Shown here one piece after another: positions 26,137-36,251 of a stretch of DNA of 44,118 nt (positions within the stretch are counted from its first letter, which is position 1; every line of letters begins with the position of its first letter). The position numbers were made by a program, and so were the translations under genes. A model generated the notes under the pieces. It had not been told where the DNA came from and did no database searches. It was given only the letters and a program-made list of their open reading frames with translations. Source of the stretch: Bordetella parapertussis (GTDB taxonomy: Bacteria; Acidobacteriota; Terriglobia; Bryobacterales; Bryobacteraceae); contig CALQCC020000037.1 of assembly GCA_943328975.2 (NCBI GenBank), positions 1-44,118 on the forward strand. The letters are read 5' to 3'.

Positions 26137-27077
26137 TCTTCGGCAACGGTTGGGCGGTAGATGTCGTGGAGGCGCAGCAGGCCGAGGCATTTGCCGGAAG
26201 CTTCGACTACGGGCAACACGGAGATCTGCGACGGACGGTCTTCCATGACGAGCAGCGCTTCGTTGAGCAGCGCGGTGGGGGCGATGGTGAGCGGAGACTT
26301 GGTCATGACTTCCGCGACGCGCAGAGTGCGAATGTCGTCATGGGATTCGAAGGCGCGGCGGACGTCTCCATCGGTGACAAGGCCGGTGAGCGAGCCGTCG
26401 GGGAGTAGAACGCAGGCGGCTCCGAGGGGTTTGCGCGACATCGCGATAACCACGTCTTTCAGCGAATCGCCGGGGGCGACCCAGGCCACTTCGGCGCCGG
26501 AGTGCATGACGGCCTCGACGCGCAGGCGTAGGCTGCGACCGAGTTGTCCACCGGCGTGGAGATGGGCGAAATCGTTGGCAGTGAAACCTCGGGCTTGCAT
26601 GAGGGCGACGGCAAGCGCGTGTCCGATGGCGAGCGCGACGGCGGAACTGGCGGAGGGCATGAAGCCTTCGGGGTCGGCTTCGCGGGCGACGGTTCCATCG
26701 AGAACGACCTGCATCTGACGGGCGAGCGGCGAGTGAATATTGCCGAGGATTCCGATCAACGGGGTGTCGAATTGGCGCAGCGAGGGGATGAGCTGGAGCA
26801 GTTCAGAGGTGGAACCGCTTTTAGAGATCAGCAGGACGGTGTCGCCGGGTTGGCAGATGCCGAGGTCGCCGTGGTTTGCCTCCGATGGGTGGAGAAAAAC
26901 AGCGGGCGTGCCGGTGCTTTGCAGGGTAGCGGCGAGTTGCCGGGCGATGTGGCCGGACTTTCCGATGCCGGTGAGGATGAGTTTGCCGAGGCGAGAAAGA
27001 ATGAGATCGACGGCGGCGGGAAGGGTGGTTTCGATGCGTTGGGAGGCGGCTAGAATCGCCTGCGCCTCCGCGTCCAT
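26133..27077 (-). CDS. kdsD: arabinose-5-phosphate isomerase (KpsF/GutQ type)
   Basis: A 314-residue cytoplasmic enzyme converting ribulose-5-phosphate to arabinose-5-phosphate, the first step to Kdo in lipopolysaccharide. The SIS domain (about 25-165) has GIGKSGHIARQLAATLQSTGTPAVFLHP, SKSGSTSELL and READPEGFMPSASS. Two CBS domains follow (about 195-310: MHSGAEVAWVAPGDSL, VMTKSPLTIAP). This SIS+2CBS layout is the standard KdsD form. GTG 27110 is an alternative start. The presence of KdsD agrees with a diderm cell making Kdo. Confidence 0.93.
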   Translation of the reverse strand: MDAEAQAILAASQRIETTLPAAVDLILSRLGKLILTGIGKSGHIARQLAATLQSTGTPAVFLHPSEANHGDLGICQPGDTVLLISKSGSTSELLQLIPSLRQFDTPLIGILGNIHSPLARQMQVVLDGTVAREADPEGFMPSASSAVALAIGHALAVALMQARGFTANDFAHLHAGGQLGRSLRLRVEAVMHSGAEVAWVAPGDSLKDVVIAMSRKPLGAACVLLPDGSLTGLVTDGDVRRAFESHDDIRTLRVAEVMTKSPLTIAPTALLNEALLVMEDRPSQISVLPVVEASGKCLGLLRLHDIYRPTVAED

Positions 27078-27137
27078 AACACCGTTAGAGGATGGGCGGG
27101 GGGATGACACTCTCGGGCTACTGTAGCATGAAGACCT

Positions 27138-28709
27138 GTGTTTTTGTTACGCTTGGACGGTTTGAGCGACTGTATCCGGCACACCGACCTTCCCGGCACT
27201 TCCAAGCTGTTTGCGGATCTGCTGTACGACTTCGCGCGCGTAGCGGGGTTCTACAGCCACGATCCGTTTCAGGCTGCGTCCTTTGATGCTGCGGCGAAGC
27301 AAATCCAATATCCCGATGAGCGGCGGGCCGCGATGGCCAAGGCTCTGGCCGGGCAGAACGCGCCTAGTGAGTTGCTGACGCGATTCGCGCAACCGGGCAC
27401 TGTGGCGGTGGTCACGGGGCAACAGGTTGGCTTGTTCGGCGGCCCGGCATATACCATCTATAAGGCGCTGACGGCGGCCAAGCTGGCGAAGAATCTTACG
27501 GCGCGCGGGATCGCTGCAGTGCCGATTTTCTGGATGGCGACCGAGGATCACGATTTCGCCGAGGTGAATCATACCTGGGTGTTCGACGGGGATGGACGGA
27601 CGGCGCGCATCGGGGTGGAGTCGGATGTTAAGGAACAGCGGCCTGCGGGCGGCTACCCTGTGCCGCATCCTCCGATTGAGGAGTTGCGCGCGGCGATGGG
27701 CGGGTTTGAGCATACCGATGCGGTGATCGCGGCGGTGAAGGATGCCTACCAACCCGGCGTGACGATGGGTGCGGGCTTCCGCGCGCTGGTGCTGAAACTA
27801 TTGGAGCGTGTGGGCGTGCTGGTGCTGGATCCGTTGGACCCGGCGATTCGCGCTATCGGAGCTCCGCTGTTGTCGGATGCGGTGAAGGCTGCGCCGGAGT
27901 TGAAGGCGGCACTGCTGGCTCGCGGCAAGGAACTGACGGTGGCGGGTTACCATTCGCAGGTTTTAGTGGAAGAGAAGACGTCGTTGTTCTTCTTGCTCGA
28001 CAAGAGCGAACGCAAGACGCTGCGGTTGAAGGATTCGGAGTGCGCGACGCTGGCGGATCGCGCGGTGGATATTTCGCCGAACGCCTTGTTGCGTCCGGTG
28101 TGGCAGGACTTCCTGTTGCCGACCGTAGCGTATGTGGGCGGGCCGGGCGAACTGGCGTACTTCGCGCAGTCGGCTGTCTTATATGCGCGACTGTTGGGAC
28201 GCATGCCGGTGGTGTTGCCGCGCGCTTGTTTCACATTGCTGGACGCACGGTCAGAGAAGCTGCTGAAGAAGTTCGGACTCGGACTAGCGGACGTAATGGT
28301 GAAGCAGGACGTGCTGCGGTCGCGGATCGCACGGCAATTGGTTCCTGCGGAGTTGGGTGCGGAGTTCGAGAAGACTGCGGCGGAGACGGCGCGGGGGCTG
28401 GACGAATTGAGCGCTCGGCTGCAGGGGTTCGATCCAACACTTGCGGCGGCTATGGCGAAGAGCCGGGCGAAGGTGTTGTATCAGATTGAGAAGTTGCGGG
28501 GCAAGACGGAGCGGGAGACGCTGCGGCGGGACGCTCGGGCAACGGCGGATACGGAGTATCTGCGCGGGCTGCTTTATCCAGAGGATCACTTGCAAGAACG
28601 TCTGCACGCGATACTGCCGTTCTTGGCGAAGTACGGGATGGATTTGGTGGAGCGGTTGTATGAGCAGGTGAAGCCGGAGTGTCCGGATCATCAAGTGCTC
28701 ACACTATAA
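27138..28709 (+). CDS. bshC: bacillithiol biosynthesis cysteine-adding enzyme BshC
   Basis: A 523-residue enzyme for the last step of bacillithiol synthesis, adding cysteine to glucosamine-malate. Hallmarks: VTGQQVGLFGGPAYTIYKAL (about 92-111), VPIFWMATEDHDFAEVNHTWV, VGGPGELAYFAQ, and a coiled-coil C-terminal region. The length is slightly below the Bacillus protein. The start is GTG 27138; no clear ribosome binding site is seen. bshA and bshB are not in this window. It is divergent from kdsD with a short spacer and converges with the next gene. Confidence 0.93.
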   Translation: MFLLRLDGLSDCIRHTDLPGTSKLFADLLYDFARVAGFYSHDPFQAASFDAAAKQIQYPDERRAAMAKALAGQNAPSELLTRFAQPGTVAVVTGQQVGLFGGPAYTIYKALTAAKLAKNLTARGIAAVPIFWMATEDHDFAEVNHTWVFDGDGRTARIGVESDVKEQRPAGGYPVPHPPIEELRAAMGGFEHTDAVIAAVKDAYQPGVTMGAGFRALVLKLLERVGVLVLDPLDPAIRAIGAPLLSDAVKAAPELKAALLARGKELTVAGYHSQVLVEEKTSLFFLLDKSERKTLRLKDSECATLADRAVDISPNALLRPVWQDFLLPTVAYVGGPGELAYFAQSAVLYARLLGRMPVVLPRACFTLLDARSEKLLKKFGLGLADVMVKQDVLRSRIARQLVPAELGAEFEKTAAETARGLDELSARLQGFDPTLAAAMAKSRAKVLYQIEKLRGKTERETLRRDARATADTEYLRGLLYPEDHLQERLHAILPFLAKYGMDLVERLYEQVKPECPDHQVLTL

Positions 28710-28712
28710 GTG

Positions 28713-29327
28713 TTATTGCAGCGCGACAGGTTGGTCGAAGACTACGTCCAGGGACGAGCCCTGGCGCAGTTCTACGTCGCGGCCTCGAGTTAGTAGGATG
28801 CTGGCTAGGCCGACCGCTGCTCCGGCTCCGCTACCGATGCCTGCTCCGCGTATCGCTGAACCACCGGTGCGACTGATCATGGCTCCTAGGGCTGCGCCGC
28901 TACCCGCTAGGATCGCTACTTGGCCGGCGTCTTTGCCATTGCCGGAACCTTGCTTCACTTTGTTCTCGCTGCCTACAACTTGCTGGCCACCGGCATCGCC
29001 TTCTAGCGACGCTACACGCGGCTCGAATTTGAATTGCTGACCGCTGGCCAGGGTTAGTGTCTCCAGGCGGATGGAGAGATCGGCGCGGCCTTTGACTCGT
29101 CCCGCACGGTTCACTTCTACTACGACACCTTGCACGTGACTACCGCTGGGAACCACGATGGCTCCACCGGCTGCGATGGGGGTGACAGTTTGCAGGTACA
29201 CGTAGTCGCCGGACTTGGCGGTTCGGGAATTGATGGTGTTCTGCATGCGGAGCAGGACATGCGAGCCGGTGGGAATATCGGCGGCAAAGGCGGAAGCGGC
29301 GAAAAGCAGTGAAACGAGTGCGCGCAT
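28713..29327 (-). CDS. secreted protein with glycine-zipper-like segment
   Basis: A 204-residue exported protein with signal peptide (1-15, ending AFAA). The middle is beta-rich (GDYVYLQTVTPIAAGGAIVVPSGSHVQGVVVEV), resembling envelope or conjugation-type proteins of the TrbI/VirB10 kind in local pattern only. Then a Gly/Ala hydrophobic stretch (ILAGSGAALGAMISRTGGSAIRG, GIGSGAGAAVGLASILL) like a glycine zipper that could insert in a membrane. GGGAG precedes ATG 29327, so the longer frame to 29705 is rejected. Function unknown. Confidence 0.75.
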   Translation of the reverse strand: MRALVSLLFAASAFAADIPTGSHVLLRMQNTINSRTAKSGDYVYLQTVTPIAAGGAIVVPSGSHVQGVVVEVNRAGRVKGRADLSIRLETLTLASGQQFKFEPRVASLEGDAGGQQVVGSENKVKQGSGNGKDAGQVAILAGSGAALGAMISRTGGSAIRGAGIGSGAGAAVGLASILLTRGRDVELRQGSSLDVVFDQPVALQ

Positions 29328-29399
29328 GGATGAGGACTCCCTGCCCCATACTAACCCCGCTGCAAACTCAAAGTTGCTAGGCGGCATCATAATAAAGAC

Positions 29400-29606
29400 A
29401 TGAAGATCGCGATTGAGGGGATGCATTGCGACGCATGTGTGCGGCGCGTGCGGAAGGCACTGGAGAATGTTCCGGGCGTACACGTGCAGGACGTGGCGGC
29501 GGGATCGGCGCTGATTGCGGCGGAGGAATCGCAGAAGGCGGCAATTCTTAACGCGATCGTTAAAGCCGGTTACGAGATTAGCCATGAGCCGCGCGCAGAC
29601 GCTTAG
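29400..29606 (+). CDS. copZ: heavy-metal-associated (CopZ-like) copper chaperone
   Basis: A 68-residue HMA-domain protein with the metal site GMHCDACV near residue 8-15. The fold pattern is the usual beta-alpha-beta-beta-alpha-beta. It would carry Cu(I) in the cytoplasm and deliver it to CopA. The copA start lies inside its 3' end, a 23-nt overlap, so the two are translationally coupled. No CueR or CopY regulator is seen nearby. Confidence 0.88.
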   Translation: MKIAIEGMHCDACVRRVRKALENVPGVHVQDVAAGSALIAAEESQKAAILNAIVKAGYEISHEPRADA

Positions 29607-31698
29607 CATCGAAGTGGGGGGCATGACTTGCTCCGCTTGCCAGACGCACGTTCGCAAGGCGCTGGAGCAGACACCCGGAGTGTCGCAAGCGGCAGTGAAT
29701 CTCATGAGCGGCGAGGCGACGGTGGTGTTCGATCCGGAGCAGGTGGCTCCGGCGGCGCTGCTGGAAGCGATTCGCGATACGGGCTACGATGCGGAGTTAC
29801 CGAACCCGGAACTGAGCAAAGACGCGGCTCCTAAGAGCGACGGCGGACTGACGGTGAAGGCTGCGGTGAGCCTCGCGTTGGGCGCGGTGGCAATGTGGCT
29901 CTCGATGCAATTCATGCATGATCAGTGGGCGAACTGGGTGTTGTTCGCGATGACGCTGGTGGTGATGACGTGGGCGGGGGGCAAGATTTTCGTCGCGGCG
30001 TGGCGAGGAGCGCTGCACCGGTCGACCGACATGAATACGCTGGTGGCTCTGGGCACGGGCGCTGCGTTCCTGTATTCGGCGGCGGTGACGGTGGTCCCGG
30101 AGTTCTTCACGGCGCGCGGCATCGGGCACGATGTTTACTTCGAGGCGGCCATCTTTATTATTGGATTCGTGATTGCGGGGCGCGCGCTCGAAGAACGCGC
30201 CAAGCGGCAGACTACCAGTGCGCTGCGGCAGTTGATGGGACTGCAGGCTCCGATGGCCCGCGTGGTGCGGGACGGCGCAGAAGTTGACGTCCCGGTCAAG
30301 ACCGTTCAAGCGGGCGAGATCGTGATCGTGCGGCCGGGCGAGAAGCTTCCCGTGGATGGCGAGGTGGTGGACGGCACGAGTTACGTGGACGAATCCATGC
30401 TGACGGGCGAGCCCGAACCAGTGGAGAAGCATGCGGGCAGCACGGTGGTGGGTGGAACGCTGAACACGACGGGTTCGTTCCGGTATCGCGCGACGACGTT
30501 GGGCGAGGCGAGTGTGCTGGCTCGCATCGTGACGCTGATGCGGCAGGCGCAGACCTCGCGGGCTCCGATTGAACGGGTGGCGGATCGGATCAGCGGAATC
30601 TTCGTGCCGACGGTGATGGGGATCGCGGCGGTGACGATGGCGGGTTGGGTGCTGACGGGACATACGTGGGTAGAGGCAGCGGTGGCCGCTGTGGCGGTGT
30701 TGATCATCGCGTGCCCGTGTGCGATGGGACTTGCGGTGCCGACTGCTGTGATGGTGGCGGCGGGTCGGGCGGCTGAAGTGGGTCTGTTGGTCAAGGGCGG
30801 CGAGGCGTTGGAGAAGCTGCATCAGGTGGATGTGGTGGTGTTCGACAAGACCGGCACGATTACCGAAGGGCATCCGCGGGTGACGGAAGCTACGATCCCC
30901 GATGAAGCGCTGGGTTGGGCGGCGGCGTTGGAGCGGCGCAGCGAACATCCACTGGCTCGGGCGGTGGTCGGGTATGCGGAGTCGCGCGGACTGGATGGGG
31001 CGGACGTTCTTGAAGTGGAGGCGACGGCTGGTCGGGGCGTGAGTGGACTTGTGGGCGGGCACCGGGTGAAGGCCGGCAATGCCGCGTTCGTCGGTGGGGA
31101 TGGCGACGGACTGTTGGTCAGCGTGGATGGAGCGGTGGTTGGGTGGTTGACGGTGAGCGATCCGATTCGGCCCACTAGCCGGACTGCGGTGGAGGAGCTT
31201 GGTCAGCTCGGTATCCAGGTGGTATTGCTCAGCGGCGATCGTAAGAAGAACGCTCAGCTGGTGGCGGACACAGTGGGCATTGAGCGCGTGATCGCAGAAG
31301 TGTTGCCGGACGGCAAGGTGGCGGAGATTCGCCGGTTACAAGGCGAGGGTCGCAAAGTTGCGATGGTGGGGGACGGAATGAACGATGGTCCGGCGCTGGC
31401 GCAGGCCGATGTTGGGATCGCGATGGGCTCGGGCACGGGCGTCGCGATTGAGGCGTCGGATATCACTTTGCTGCGCGCGGACCTGCTGGCGGTGGCGCAG
31501 GCGATTCGGCTGTCGCGGGCGACGTGGCGGATCATCCGGCAGAATCTGTTTTGGGCACTGGCGTACAACGTGATCGCGATCCCGGCTGCGGCGTTGGGGT
31601 TGCTGAATCCGATCATTGCCAGCGCGGCGATGGCGGCCAGCTCAGTTAGCGTGGTCGGCAATAGCTTGAGGTTGAAGCGAGCGCGGCTCACCAGCTAG
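29584..31698 (+). CDS. copA: copper-translocating P1B-type ATPase
   Basis: A 704-residue inner-membrane copper exporter. In order: one N-terminal HMA domain ([11 protein letters not shown]), two membrane helix pairs, the actuator loop ([12 protein letters not shown]), the CPC metal motif ([14 protein letters not shown]), the phosphorylation site DKTGTITEG, the [10 protein letters not shown] His-Pro motif, [20 protein letters not shown], and the last helix pair with [12 protein letters not shown] and [23 protein letters not shown]. All catalytic residues are present, and the CPC/YN/MxxSS pattern indicates Cu(I) rather than Zn/Cd. ATG 29584 is preferred; the frame extends upstream within copZ. 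Confidence 0.96.
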   Translation: MSRAQTLSIEVGGMTCSACQTHVRKALEQTPGVSQAAVNLMSGEATVVFDPEQVAPAALLEAIRDTGYDAELPNPELSKDAAPKSDGGLTVKAAVSLALGAVAMWLSMQFMHDQWANWVLFAMTLVVMTWAGGKIFVAAWRGALHRSTDMNTLVALGTGAAFLYSAAVTVVPEFFTARGIGHDVYFEAAIFIIGFVIAGRALEERAKRQTTSALRQLMGLQAPMARVVRDGAEVDVPVKTVQAGEIVIVRPGEKLPVDGEVVDGTSYVDESMLTGEPEPVEKHAGSTVVGGTLNTTGSFRYRATTLGEASVLARIVTLMRQAQTSRAPIERVADRISGIFVPTVMGIAAVTMAGWVLTGHTWVEAAVAAVAVLIIACPCAMGLAVPTAVMVAAGRAAEVGLLVKGGEALEKLHQVDVVVFDKTGTITEGHPRVTEATIPDEALGWAAALERRSEHPLARAVVGYAESRGLDGADVLEVEATAGRGVSGLVGGHRVKAGNAAFVGGDGDGLLVSVDGAVVGWLTVSDPIRPTSRTAVEELGQLGIQVVLLSGDRKKNAQLVADTVGIERVIAEVLPDGKVAEIRRLQGEGRKVAMVGDGMNDGPALAQADVGIAMGSGTGVAIEASDITLLRADLLAVAQAIRLSRATWRIIRQNLFWALAYNVIAIPAAALGLLNPIIASAAMAASSVSVVGNSLRLKRARLTS

Positions 31699-31733
31699 TC
31701 GTTAGCCCTGCCAAACGGCTTATTTTCACTAGC

Positions 31734-31762
31734 TTGCCCCTGCAACTCCACTGCAATATAGT
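31734..31762 (+). promoter_or_regulatory. sigma70 promoter of the TonB-dependent receptor
   Basis: TTGCCC (31734-31739), a 17-bp spacer and TATAGT (31757-31762) lie 30 nt before the receptor ATG. A strong ribosome binding site (GAGAGGGG, 31782-31789) follows. Confidence 0.65.
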
Positions 31763-31792
31763 CGGTGGAGCACTGTATTTTGAGAGGGGTCT

Positions 31793-34700
31793 ATGCGTTC
31801 TTTGAAGTTCCTTGCGGTTTTCCCATTTGTGATGGGTCTCGCGTTCGCACAGAGCGATCGCAGCCAAATCACTGGCACGATTTTTGATCCGGCTGGCGCA
31901 GTGGTAGCGAACGCTCCCGTACATGCGCGCAACTTGGATACGGGCGGCGAATATGACGCTGTCAGCACCACGACTGGCAACTATACTTTGAACGAATTAC
32001 CCGTCGGCCGTTACCAACTGAACGTCACAGCCCCTGGCTTCAAGTCGTTTGTGCGCGATGGGTTCTCAGTGCAAGCGGCGCAGACCTATCGTATCGACGT
32101 GCCGCTGGAAGTCGGTGCGACGACGGATTCGGTGACCGTAACGGCGGAAGCTCCGCTGCTCAATACGGAGAGTGGCGAACTGTCGAAGAACGTGACGTCG
32201 GCCAACTTGAACAAGCTCCCGGTGCTGGGCATTGGGTCGGCGTTCGCGAGCAACAGCGGCGTGCGGCAGCCTTTGGCGGTGACGGCGTTGGTCCCCGGCG
32301 GAATCTTTGTCGGCGACAACGTGATCCGCTTGAACGGTACGCCGAGCAACACGCAGTCGGTGCGCGTCGAAGGGCAGGATTCGACGAACTACACATGGGT
32401 AAACGCGGTATCGCAGAATCAACCCAGCGTGGACTCGATCGAAGAGTTCGCGGTACAGACCAGCAACTACTCAGCTGAATTCGGCAAGGCGGGTGGCGGC
32501 GTGTTCCTGGTGACGATGAAGTCGGGCACCAATAAGTATCACGGCAGCGTGTACGACTACTTCGTGAACGAAGGGCTCAATGCTTCCACGCCGTTCGTGA
32601 ACGTTAAGCCGCGCGCGCGCCGTAATGACTACGGCTTCACGTTTGGCGGACCGGCGGACATCCCGAAGGTTTACGACGGTCACGACAAGACGTTCTACTT
32701 TTTCAACTTTGAACAGTTCCGTGAAAAGGCGGTTGTGAACAATTCGCCGATCACGGTGCCGACGGCGGGATACCGCGTGGGTAACTTCGCGCAAGCATTG
32801 ACCGCGCGCAACGCTACTGTAGGCGGCGTGACGTACCGCGAAGGCACGATCTTCGATCCGGCCACGCAGGCTACGGTGGCTGGCCGGACTTCTCGTACGG
32901 CCTTCGTGAACAACACGATTCCGGTGGCTCGCTTCGACCCGGTTGCGTTGGCGATTCAGAAGATGGTTCCGAATCCGACCGATGCAAACGCGCTGTTCCA
33001 GAACTACCTGCCTTCTTTCGCCGCGGACCGCCGCACCGATATTACGTCGCTCAAGCTGGACCAGAACATGGGCAGCAAGGGTAAGCTGTCGGGTTTTTAT
33101 TCGATGACGCGTACGATTTCAAACACTTCGGTGGTGTTGGGCGCGGACGGTCTGCCTGATCCGATTTCGCAGGCACGCGGCAACTTTGACTGGGTACACA
33201 CGGTTCGTATCAACTACGACTACACGCTGACGCCGGCGATGCTGTTACACATTGGCGTTGGATACGTGAACCAGCGCGGTCCGTCGTCTTACGTTCCTGG
33301 CCGCAACGACTTTGACGTGGCGAGCCTGGGACTCACGGGGATGCCTTACACCGGCGTGTTCCCGCGCATCAACGGACTGACGGGCGCCAACAACACAGGC
33401 GGCTTGGCGGCCTTGGGTCAAGCGACGGCGGGCAGCGGCTTTAAGAGCTGGCGGCCTAGCGGCAACCTCAGCCTGACCTGGACCAAGGACAACCATACCT
33501 TTAAGTTTGGCGCTGAGACGATCATCGGCCACTACACGTATGGCAACCTTTCCAGCAATCGCGGCACTTTCAACTACACCGCGAGTTCGACGTCGGATTC
33601 CGCATTGTTCGGTCAGGCCATCGCCGGAGGCGTGACGGTGGGCTTCCCGTATGCCAGCTTCCTGCTGGGCGCGACCGACAACTACCAAATTGGACCCGCG
33701 ACCAACCAACATATGCGTGAGAAAGCATTCGCCGGCTTCGCGCAGGATACCTGGAAGGTGACGCGCAAACTGACGGTGGACTACGGGTTGCGCTACGACT
33801 TCCAGACCTACCTGCGGGAAGGCGCGGGCCGCATGCCGAGCTTCTCTCAGACCACAGTCGACCCGACCTACGGCCGCCTGGGCGCGACCATTTACGACGG
33901 CTCGCTGCCGGGCCGTTGCCAGTGCAACTTCGGCAAGAACTATCCGTTCGCGATCGGACCGCGCCTGGGTGTCGCTTACCAGCTGACGTCCAAGACCGTT
34001 CTGCGCGGCGGCTTCGGCGTGGTCTATAACAAGACCGCGGCGCTCAACAACCTCACGGTTCTGGGTAACGATACGGCGCTGGCTTCGCCGGGACAGTTTA
34101 TCCCGTCGTTCTATCTGCGCGACGGTATCAAGACGGCGATCACGCCGTGGCCTAATCTTAGCCCGAGCGTCTTCCCCAGCACGCAGGGTTCGACCCCGGC
34201 CGGTTATGGCTTGGTGGATCCGGGCGTAGGACGTCCGGCTCGCCAGATGCAGTGGAGTGTGGGTCTGCAACGCGAGATCGTGCGTAACCTGGTAGTCGAA
34301 GCCAGCTACGTGGGTAACCGTGGAGCGTGGTGGCAGGCACCGGGCCTGATCACCTACAACGCGATTCAGAACAAGGCTCTGGCCGCAGCGGGATTGGACA
34401 TCAATAGCGCCGCAGACCAGGCTCTGCTACGCGGCGGCGTTCGTGCAGTGGGCGCGGTCAATCGTGGCTTCGGGTTGCCGTATGGGCAATTCCCCAGCAC
34501 GCTCACCCTGGCGCAGTCTTTGCGGCCGTTCCCGCAGTTTGGGGACATCGGATCGATGTATGCTCCGCTGGGTGCCACCTGGTACAACGCGTTCCAGTCG
34601 ACAGTTACCAAGCGCTTCTCGCATGGTCTGGACTTCACCTATAGCTTCACCTGGCAGAAGAGCCTGACGAACGGCGCGGAAAACGCGACCGGCATCGTTT

Positions 34701-35383
34701 CGGGCGGTTCGGCCGAACAAGTCAACGACGTCTTCAATCGTGGCATCAACAAGAATCTGTCGGGCTACAATCAACCACTGGTGAGCCAGATCACGGTGAA
34801 CTACGTGGTTCCGAAGATGGGTTGGAACGGCAACATGGGCGCACGGGCTCTTTCTTGGGTGGCACGTGACTGGACCCTTGGCACCTTCCTCGCCTACCGT
34901 AGCGGTCAACCGCTGCGCGTTCCGGCTGCCAACAGCAACTTGAACGGCCTCTTGTTCCGCGGCAACAGTTACGCCAATCGCGTATCGGGTCAGCCGCTGT
35001 TTCTGGCCGATCTCAACGATCACAGTGTAGACCCGGCCCGCACGTTGTATTTGAATCCTGCGGCTTGGGTGGATCCGCCGGCTGGCCAGTTCGGCGGCTC
35101 GGCGGCTTACTACGACGACTACCGTCTGCAACGCCGTCCCACGGAGAGCTTCAACGTGGGCCGTACGTTCCGCATCACCGAGCGCGCCACGTTCAACGTT
35201 CGCGCGGAGTTCAGCAACGTCTTCAACCGGACGCAGATGAACAATGCGAGTTCCGCAAACGCGACTACGGCCGCGACGAAGAATGCGTTGGGTGTTTACA
35301 CCAACGGCTTCGGGTTCATTAACACGGGTGGTACGGCGAGCCTGCCTCGGCAGGGTACGATCGTGGCTCGGTTGCAGTTTTAA
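31793..35383 (+). CDS. TonB-dependent receptor with carboxypeptidase-regulatory N-domain
   Basis: A 1196-residue outer-membrane receptor of the Oar/Solibacter type. The signal peptide (1-20) is followed by an Ig-like regulatory domain (about 25-105: ITGTIFDPAGAVVANAPVHARN, TTTGNYTLNELPVGRYQLNVTAPGF). Then a plug-like region (VTVTAEAPLLNTESGE, NVIRLNGTPSNTQSVRVEGQD, IEEFAVQTSNYSAEFGKAGGG) and a very long beta-barrel ending in a terminal Phe (VARLQF). The usual TonB box is not obvious. Such proteins are assumed to import large glycans or complexes. No SusD-like partner is adjacent. It forms its own transcription unit, with promoter and terminator. Confidence 0.9.
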   Translation: MRSLKFLAVFPFVMGLAFAQSDRSQITGTIFDPAGAVVANAPVHARNLDTGGEYDAVSTTTGNYTLNELPVGRYQLNVTAPGFKSFVRDGFSVQAAQTYRIDVPLEVGATTDSVTVTAEAPLLNTESGELSKNVTSANLNKLPVLGIGSAFASNSGVRQPLAVTALVPGGIFVGDNVIRLNGTPSNTQSVRVEGQDSTNYTWVNAVSQNQPSVDSIEEFAVQTSNYSAEFGKAGGGVFLVTMKSGTNKYHGSVYDYFVNEGLNASTPFVNVKPRARRNDYGFTFGGPADIPKVYDGHDKTFYFFNFEQFREKAVVNNSPITVPTAGYRVGNFAQALTARNATVGGVTYREGTIFDPATQATVAGRTSRTAFVNNTIPVARFDPVALAIQKMVPNPTDANALFQNYLPSFAADRRTDITSLKLDQNMGSKGKLSGFYSMTRTISNTSVVLGADGLPDPISQARGNFDWVHTVRINYDYTLTPAMLLHIGVGYVNQRGPSSYVPGRNDFDVASLGLTGMPYTGVFPRINGLTGANNTGGLAALGQATAGSGFKSWRPSGNLSLTWTKDNHTFKFGAETIIGHYTYGNLSSNRGTFNYTASSTSDSALFGQAIAGGVTVGFPYASFLLGATDNYQIGPATNQHMREKAFAGFAQDTWKVTRKLTVDYGLRYDFQTYLREGAGRMPSFSQTTVDPTYGRLGATIYDGSLPGRCQCNFGKNYPFAIGPRLGVAYQLTSKTVLRGGFGVVYNKTAALNNLTVLGNDTALASPGQFIPSFYLRDGIKTAITPWPNLSPSVFPSTQGSTPAGYGLVDPGVGRPARQMQWSVGLQREIVRNLVVEASYVGNRGAWWQAPGLITYNAIQNKALAAAGLDINSAADQALLRGGVRAVGAVNRGFGLPYGQFPSTLTLAQSLRPFPQFGDIGSMYAPLGATWYNAFQSTVTKRFSHGLDFTYSFTWQKSLTNGAENATGIVSGGSAEQVNDVFNRGINKNLSGYNQPLVSQITVNYVVPKMGWNGNMGARALSWVARDWTLGTFLAYRSGQPLRVPAANSNLNGLLFRGNSYANRVSGQPLFLADLNDHSVDPARTLYLNPAAWVDPPAGQFGGSAAYYDDYRLQRRPTESFNVGRTFRITERATFNVRAEFSNVFNRTQMNNASSANATTAATKNALGVYTNGFGFINTGGTASLPRQGTIVARLQF

Positions 35384-35408
35384 CTGGGTAGTAGTGCTTC
35401 AAGAAAAG

Positions 35409-35437
35409 GGCGGGCCTTCGGGTCCGCCTTTTTTTAT
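35409..35437 (+). terminator. intrinsic terminator after the TonB-dependent receptor
   Basis: GGCGGGCC, a TTCG tetraloop, then GGTCCGCC (8 bp with one G-U pair) followed by TTTTTTT. It lies 25 nt after the receptor stop. Confidence 0.9.
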
Positions 35438-35516
35438 TTGGGGGGCGTTGTCTGTCCACTCCCTTACGGTCGCGGTTCTGTGTGAATCGTGTGGACGGCC
35501 GCGCACGGGAGCGGGA

Positions 35517-36251
35517 CTACTGGCAATCTTGGGCTAGGGTTTGGAAGTTCAGGACGTAGATCCTGGCCGCTGCGGGCTGGCCGCTTAGGACGCCTTTTAC
35601 CTGGGCCTTCTTGCCTACGTAGGTGAGCAGTTGGGCGGGGGTGTGGTCTTCGTCGAGGTTGGTCAGGCGGAAGGTGTTGGTGCCCAGCGCGGCTTGTTTG
35701 GATCGCTCTAGTTCCGCTGGGTCCGTCTCTGCGCCGTCGCGCACGCGTGTAGGCGCGCTAGAACGGGTTAGCGTCCAGTTGGTGCCGGATTGAACCACAC
35801 AGCCGGCCACTAGCACTGTGGCGCTCTGAGGCATCGGCTTGGGGCCATCCAGGCCTATGAGGAATGTGGCGTCGAGGTCGGCCCGCGTCAGTTCCTTAGC
35901 GCCAGCAGGGAATTCGTTTATGGCGAGAATGTGCGCCACGATATCGACGTACTGCTCTTCGCGAATGCTGGCAGCCACTTTGCTGGGTGGCATGCGGGTC
36001 TGGATTTGGTGGAACAGGCTGCTGACGAAGTCTTCGCGCCAGTTATCGAGGAAGACGTCGGTGTGGAGCGGCGGGGCGGCGCCACCGCCATCGAGGGTCC
36101 CGCCGTGGCAGCCGGAGCAGTAGCGGTTGTACTGGGCCTGACCGCGTTCGGCTTGGGCGGCTGTGTAGACGCCATCGAGGACAGTGCGAGGTTGCTGGGC
36201 GCACGCCAGTACGGCGGTCGCGACCGAGGCCAAGATGATTTTACTTGTCAC
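35517..36251 (-). CDS. cytochrome c with extra C-terminal domain (copy 2)
   Basis: A 244-residue exported monoheme cytochrome. The signal peptide is MTSKIILASVATAVLACAQQ. The heme motif CSGCH is near residue 46, with a likely axial Met in RMPPSK. A second domain at about 120-244 (ATVLVAGCVVQSGTNWTLTRSS ... VGKKAQVKGVLSG) looks like a small beta-barrel of OB type. GTG 36251 overlaps the upstream stop (the two genes share 11 nt). Its fold and layout match the upstream gene, so the pair arose by duplication. It is the last gene of the DUF1592 operon. The longer start at 36284 is less likely because it adds residues before the signal peptide. Confidence 0.85.
   Translation of the reverse strand: MTSKIILASVATAVLACAQQPRTVLDGVYTAAQAERGQAQYNRYCSGCHGGTLDGGGAAPPLHTDVFLDNWREDFVSSLFHQIQTRMPPSKVAASIREEQYVDIVAHILAINEFPAGAKELTRADLDATFLIGLDGPKPMPQSATVLVAGCVVQSGTNWTLTRSSAPTRVRDGAETDPAELERSKQAALGTNTFRLTNLDEDHTPAQLLTYVGKKAQVKGVLSGQPAAARIYVLNFQTLAQDCQ

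Noticed and set aside
28713-29705. Longer start for the glycine-zipper-like protein
   Set aside because: The signal peptide and GGGAG ribosome binding site support ATG 29327, and the extension overlaps copZ on the other strand.
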